Assembly (NCBI GenBank): GCA_964581365.1
Contig: CAZOOF010000047.1
Span: forward strand, 1-17,348
DNA length: 17,348 nt
Direction: 5' to 3'
DNA from: JAITWN01 sp964581365
GTDB lineage: Bacteria > Pseudomonadota > Gammaproteobacteria > SZUA-140
Translations under genes and position numbers: made by a program
Notes under the pieces: generated by a model
Told to the model about the DNA's origin: nothing
The model's input: the letters and a program-made list of their open reading frames with translations, nothing else
Database searches by the model: none
In this document: in pieces, positions 15,642 to 17,348 of the stretch
How positions within the stretch are numbered: position 1 is the first letter of the stretch
How the letters are laid out: every line of letters begins with the position of its first letter

Positions 15642-16760
15642 ATGACGACGACTCGACAGCCACCGGCCGACTTCGATGCGGCGCAGCTGTCGGCGGACAT
15701 CCTCGACTGGGCACGCGAACTCGGCTTCGATGACGCCGGCATCACCGATATCGATCTCGAACCGCATGCCGCCCGTCTGCGCGAATGGCTCGCAGCCGAC
15801 ATGCACGGAGAGATGGAATACATGGCGCGGCACGAACATCTCCGCCGCGATCCCTCGGCTCTTCACCCGGGGACCGTGCGCGTCATCTCTGTGCGCATGA
15901 ACTATCTCCCCCGAGCGGCGAAACCGACGGCGGAGGTCCTCGCCGATCCAGGCGCCGCCTTCATCTCCCGCTACGCACTCGGCCGCGACTACCACCGGGT
16001 CATGCGCAAGCGCCTGCAGGCGCTTGCCGAACGGATCGCCGACAAGGCCGGTCCGTTCGGGTACCGGGTATTCACCGACAGCGCGCCGGTGCTCGAAAAA
16101 GCACTCGCCGAGAAGGCGGGGCTGGGCTGGATCGGCAAGCACACCAACCTGGTGGCGACCAAAGCGGGTTCGTGGTTCTTTCTCGGCGAGATCCTCACCG
16201 ATCTTCCCCTGAGGGTGAGCACACCCGCAAGCAATCACTGCGGCACCTGCCGTGCCTGCATCGACGTCTGCCCGACGCAGGCCATCATCGCGCCGTATCG
16301 CCTCGACGCGCGTCGCTGCATCTCCTATCTCACCATCGAGCTGCGCGGCGCGATCCCGGAAGAACTGCGGCCCGGCATCGGCAACCGCATATTCGGTTGC
16401 GACGACTGTCAGCTGGTCTGCCCCTGGAACCGCTTCGCGAGCCACACCGAGGAAGCCGATTTCAGTCCACGCCACGAACTCGATGCGACCACGCTGATCT
16501 CACTGTTCGCATGGAGTGAAGAGGACTTCAGGCAGCGCACCGAGGGCTCGGCGATCCGTCGTACCGGTCATGAAGGCTGGCTGCGCAATATCGCGGTCGC
16601 GCTCGGAAACAACCTGCGGGACATGCCAACCGGAGAAAACGACGCGGCCATCGTCGACGCCCTCGAGTCCAGGCTGGACCACCCTTCGACGCTGGTACGG
16701 GAGCATGTGGGCTGGGCGCTCGCCCAGCGCTCTTCTGGTAAGATGGCGAAAAAATCCTGA
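15642..16760 (+). CDS. queG: epoxyqueuosine reductase QueG
   Basis: The 372-residue product (379 in E. coli) reduces epoxyqueuosine to queuosine at the wobble position of GUN-anticodon tRNAs, using cobalamin and two [4Fe-4S] clusters in the cytoplasm. The N-terminal part has SVRMNYLP (83-90), ISRYALGRDYHRVMRKRL (108-125) and TDSAPVLEKALAEKAGLGWIG (145-165). Ferredoxin-like cysteines are C200, C203, C206 and C210 (CGTCRACIDVCP) and C253, C256 and C260 (CDDCQLVCPWN), with C226 between. A HEAT-like C-terminal region follows. Two starts are possible: ATG 15642 or ATG 15630, the latter being four residues longer and overlapping the putative promoter. No ribosome binding site is seen for either. 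It is divergent from nnr; the cytochrome gene begins 17 bases after its stop. Confidence 0.96.
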   Translation: MTTTRQPPADFDAAQLSADILDWARELGFDDAGITDIDLEPHAARLREWLAADMHGEMEYMARHEHLRRDPSALHPGTVRVISVRMNYLPRAAKPTAEVLADPGAAFISRYALGRDYHRVMRKRLQALAERIADKAGPFGYRVFTDSAPVLEKALAEKAGLGWIGKHTNLVATKAGSWFFLGEILTDLPLRVSTPASNHCGTCRACIDVCPTQAIIAPYRLDARRCISYLTIELRGAIPEELRPGIGNRIFGCDDCQLVCPWNRFASHTEEADFSPRHELDATTLISLFAWSEEDFRQRTEGSAIRRTGHEGWLRNIAVALGNNLRDMPTGENDAAIVDALESRLDHPSTLVREHVGWALAQRSSGKMAKKS

Positions 16761-16777
16761 GGCGGGGGGAAATGGGA

Positions 16778-17341
16778 ATGTATTCGGACCATATCCGGGG
16801 CATCTTGCTGGCCGCGGGCGCCGTGCTCTGTCTGTTCGCCATGCAGACCCATGCGCTCGACCTCAAGGCGCCGCCCATGACTCCGCTGGCCGAAGACGGC
16901 ATCCACGATCCGGAAGTCGAAACCATCAACACGCTGCAGGACCCGAAAAAGTCGATGCAGACACTGCCCAAGGACCGGCGCGGCGAGGTCAACTGGGTGC
17001 AGACCCTCCAACAGGGCCTCATCGCCCCGCGCAAGAGCGTCACCGGCGACGGCTGGGAAGAATATCTGATGCGGCCGATGGATCTCGACATCCTCATGAC
17101 CAACACCGCCGAGATGCCGCATGTGCTGTTCCCGCACTACCAGCACACCGAATGGCTGACCTGCAGCAACTGCCACCCGGCAATCTTCATTCCACAGCGC
17201 GACGCCAATCCCATCAACATGACCAAAGTCCTGCGCGGCGAATTCTGCGGCCGCTGCCACGACAAGGTCGCCTTCTCGCTGTGGACCTGCGAACGCTGCC
17301 ACAGCGTGCCGCATGACAAATCCCCGAAGGCCTGGTGGTGA
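16778..17341 (+). CDS. secreted triheme c-type cytochrome (cytochrome c7-like domain)
   Basis: The 187-residue product has a signal peptide (about 1-26, hydrophobic core ILLAAGAVLCLFAM, likely cut before LDLKAPP) and three heme-binding motifs: CSNCH (129-133), CGRCH (157-161) and CERCH (171-175). Histidines in PHVLFPHYQH (114-123) and VPH (177-179) could be the distal ligands, so bis-His ligation is plausible. Spacing resembles the c7-type triheme domain of multiheme 'nanowire' cytochromes; the electron partner is unknown. About 85 mature residues before the heme domain match nothing I recognise. ATG 16778 is chosen because GGGGGGA lies seven bases upstream; ATG 16772 is only one base from it. 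The final TGA overlaps a GTG at 17338, a possible start of a next gene beyond the window. Confidence 0.88.
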   Translation: MYSDHIRGILLAAGAVLCLFAMQTHALDLKAPPMTPLAEDGIHDPEVETINTLQDPKKSMQTLPKDRRGEVNWVQTLQQGLIAPRKSVTGDGWEEYLMRPMDLDILMTNTAEMPHVLFPHYQHTEWLTCSNCHPAIFIPQRDANPINMTKVLRGEFCGRCHDKVAFSLWTCERCHSVPHDKSPKAWW

Positions 17342-17348
17342 GTCACCG

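Noticed and set aside
13730..15733. Very long plus-strand open frame (667 codons) opposite tsaE and nnr
   Set aside because: Both genes beneath it have complete catalytic motifs on the minus strand; the antisense product is Arg/Gly/Ala-rich and matches nothing.
17338..17348. Start of a further gene at GTG 17338, overlapping the cytochrome stop
   Set aside because: Only four codons are visible, so it cannot be supported from this window.

Overview
The window is ordinary, gene-dense, high-GC chromosome of a gammaproteobacterium, and I see no phage, insertion sequence, CRISPR array, tRNA or rRNA in it. The assignment rests on protein similarity to Escherichia coli housekeeping proteins (IF-1, TrxB and the ClpA C-terminus are close to residue-for-residue) and on gene order. 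A triheme c-type cytochrome at the right edge hints at an environmental, probably respiratory or lithotrophic lineage rather than an enteric one. The genus cannot be told from the sequence.

Left block (1-10091). This is the E. coli clpA-infA-aat-trxB-ftsK-lolA-rarA neighbourhood with changes. clpA (5' end missing) runs rightward. It faces a leftward run of infA, bpt, aat, a FemAB-like gene and trxB. From a divergent promoter region between trxB and ftsK, a rightward run ftsK-lolA-rarA-crcB follows. Relative to E. coli, cydDC between aat and trxB is absent and a FemAB-like (COG3146/PF04339) gene sits there, bpt has been added beside aat, and lrp is absent between trxB and ftsK. ClpA, Aat and Bpt are three parts of the bacterial N-degron pathway: the two transferases add leucine or phenylalanine to protein N-termini, and ClpS-ClpAP degrades the products. 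The FemAB-like gene overlaps aat by 17 bases and aat overlaps bpt by one base, so the three are probably translated together.

Right block (10137-17341). This is the E. coli queG<>nnr-tsaE-amiB-mutL neighbourhood in the same order and orientation. mutL, amiB, tsaE and nnr run leftward and queG runs rightward from an extremely short divergent gap. MutL carries all the endonuclease motifs that E. coli MutL lacks. After queG comes a secreted triheme cytochrome that is not part of the conserved block and probably begins a different gene set beyond the window.

The two blocks meet tail to tail in 45 bases (10092-10136), where serS on one side and miaA-hfq on the other would be expected. The points most worth a second look are the trio of GNAT-fold transferases, the nnr/queG divergent start region with overlapping -10 elements and no visible ribosome binding sites, and the cytochrome with its long uncharacterised N-terminal region.
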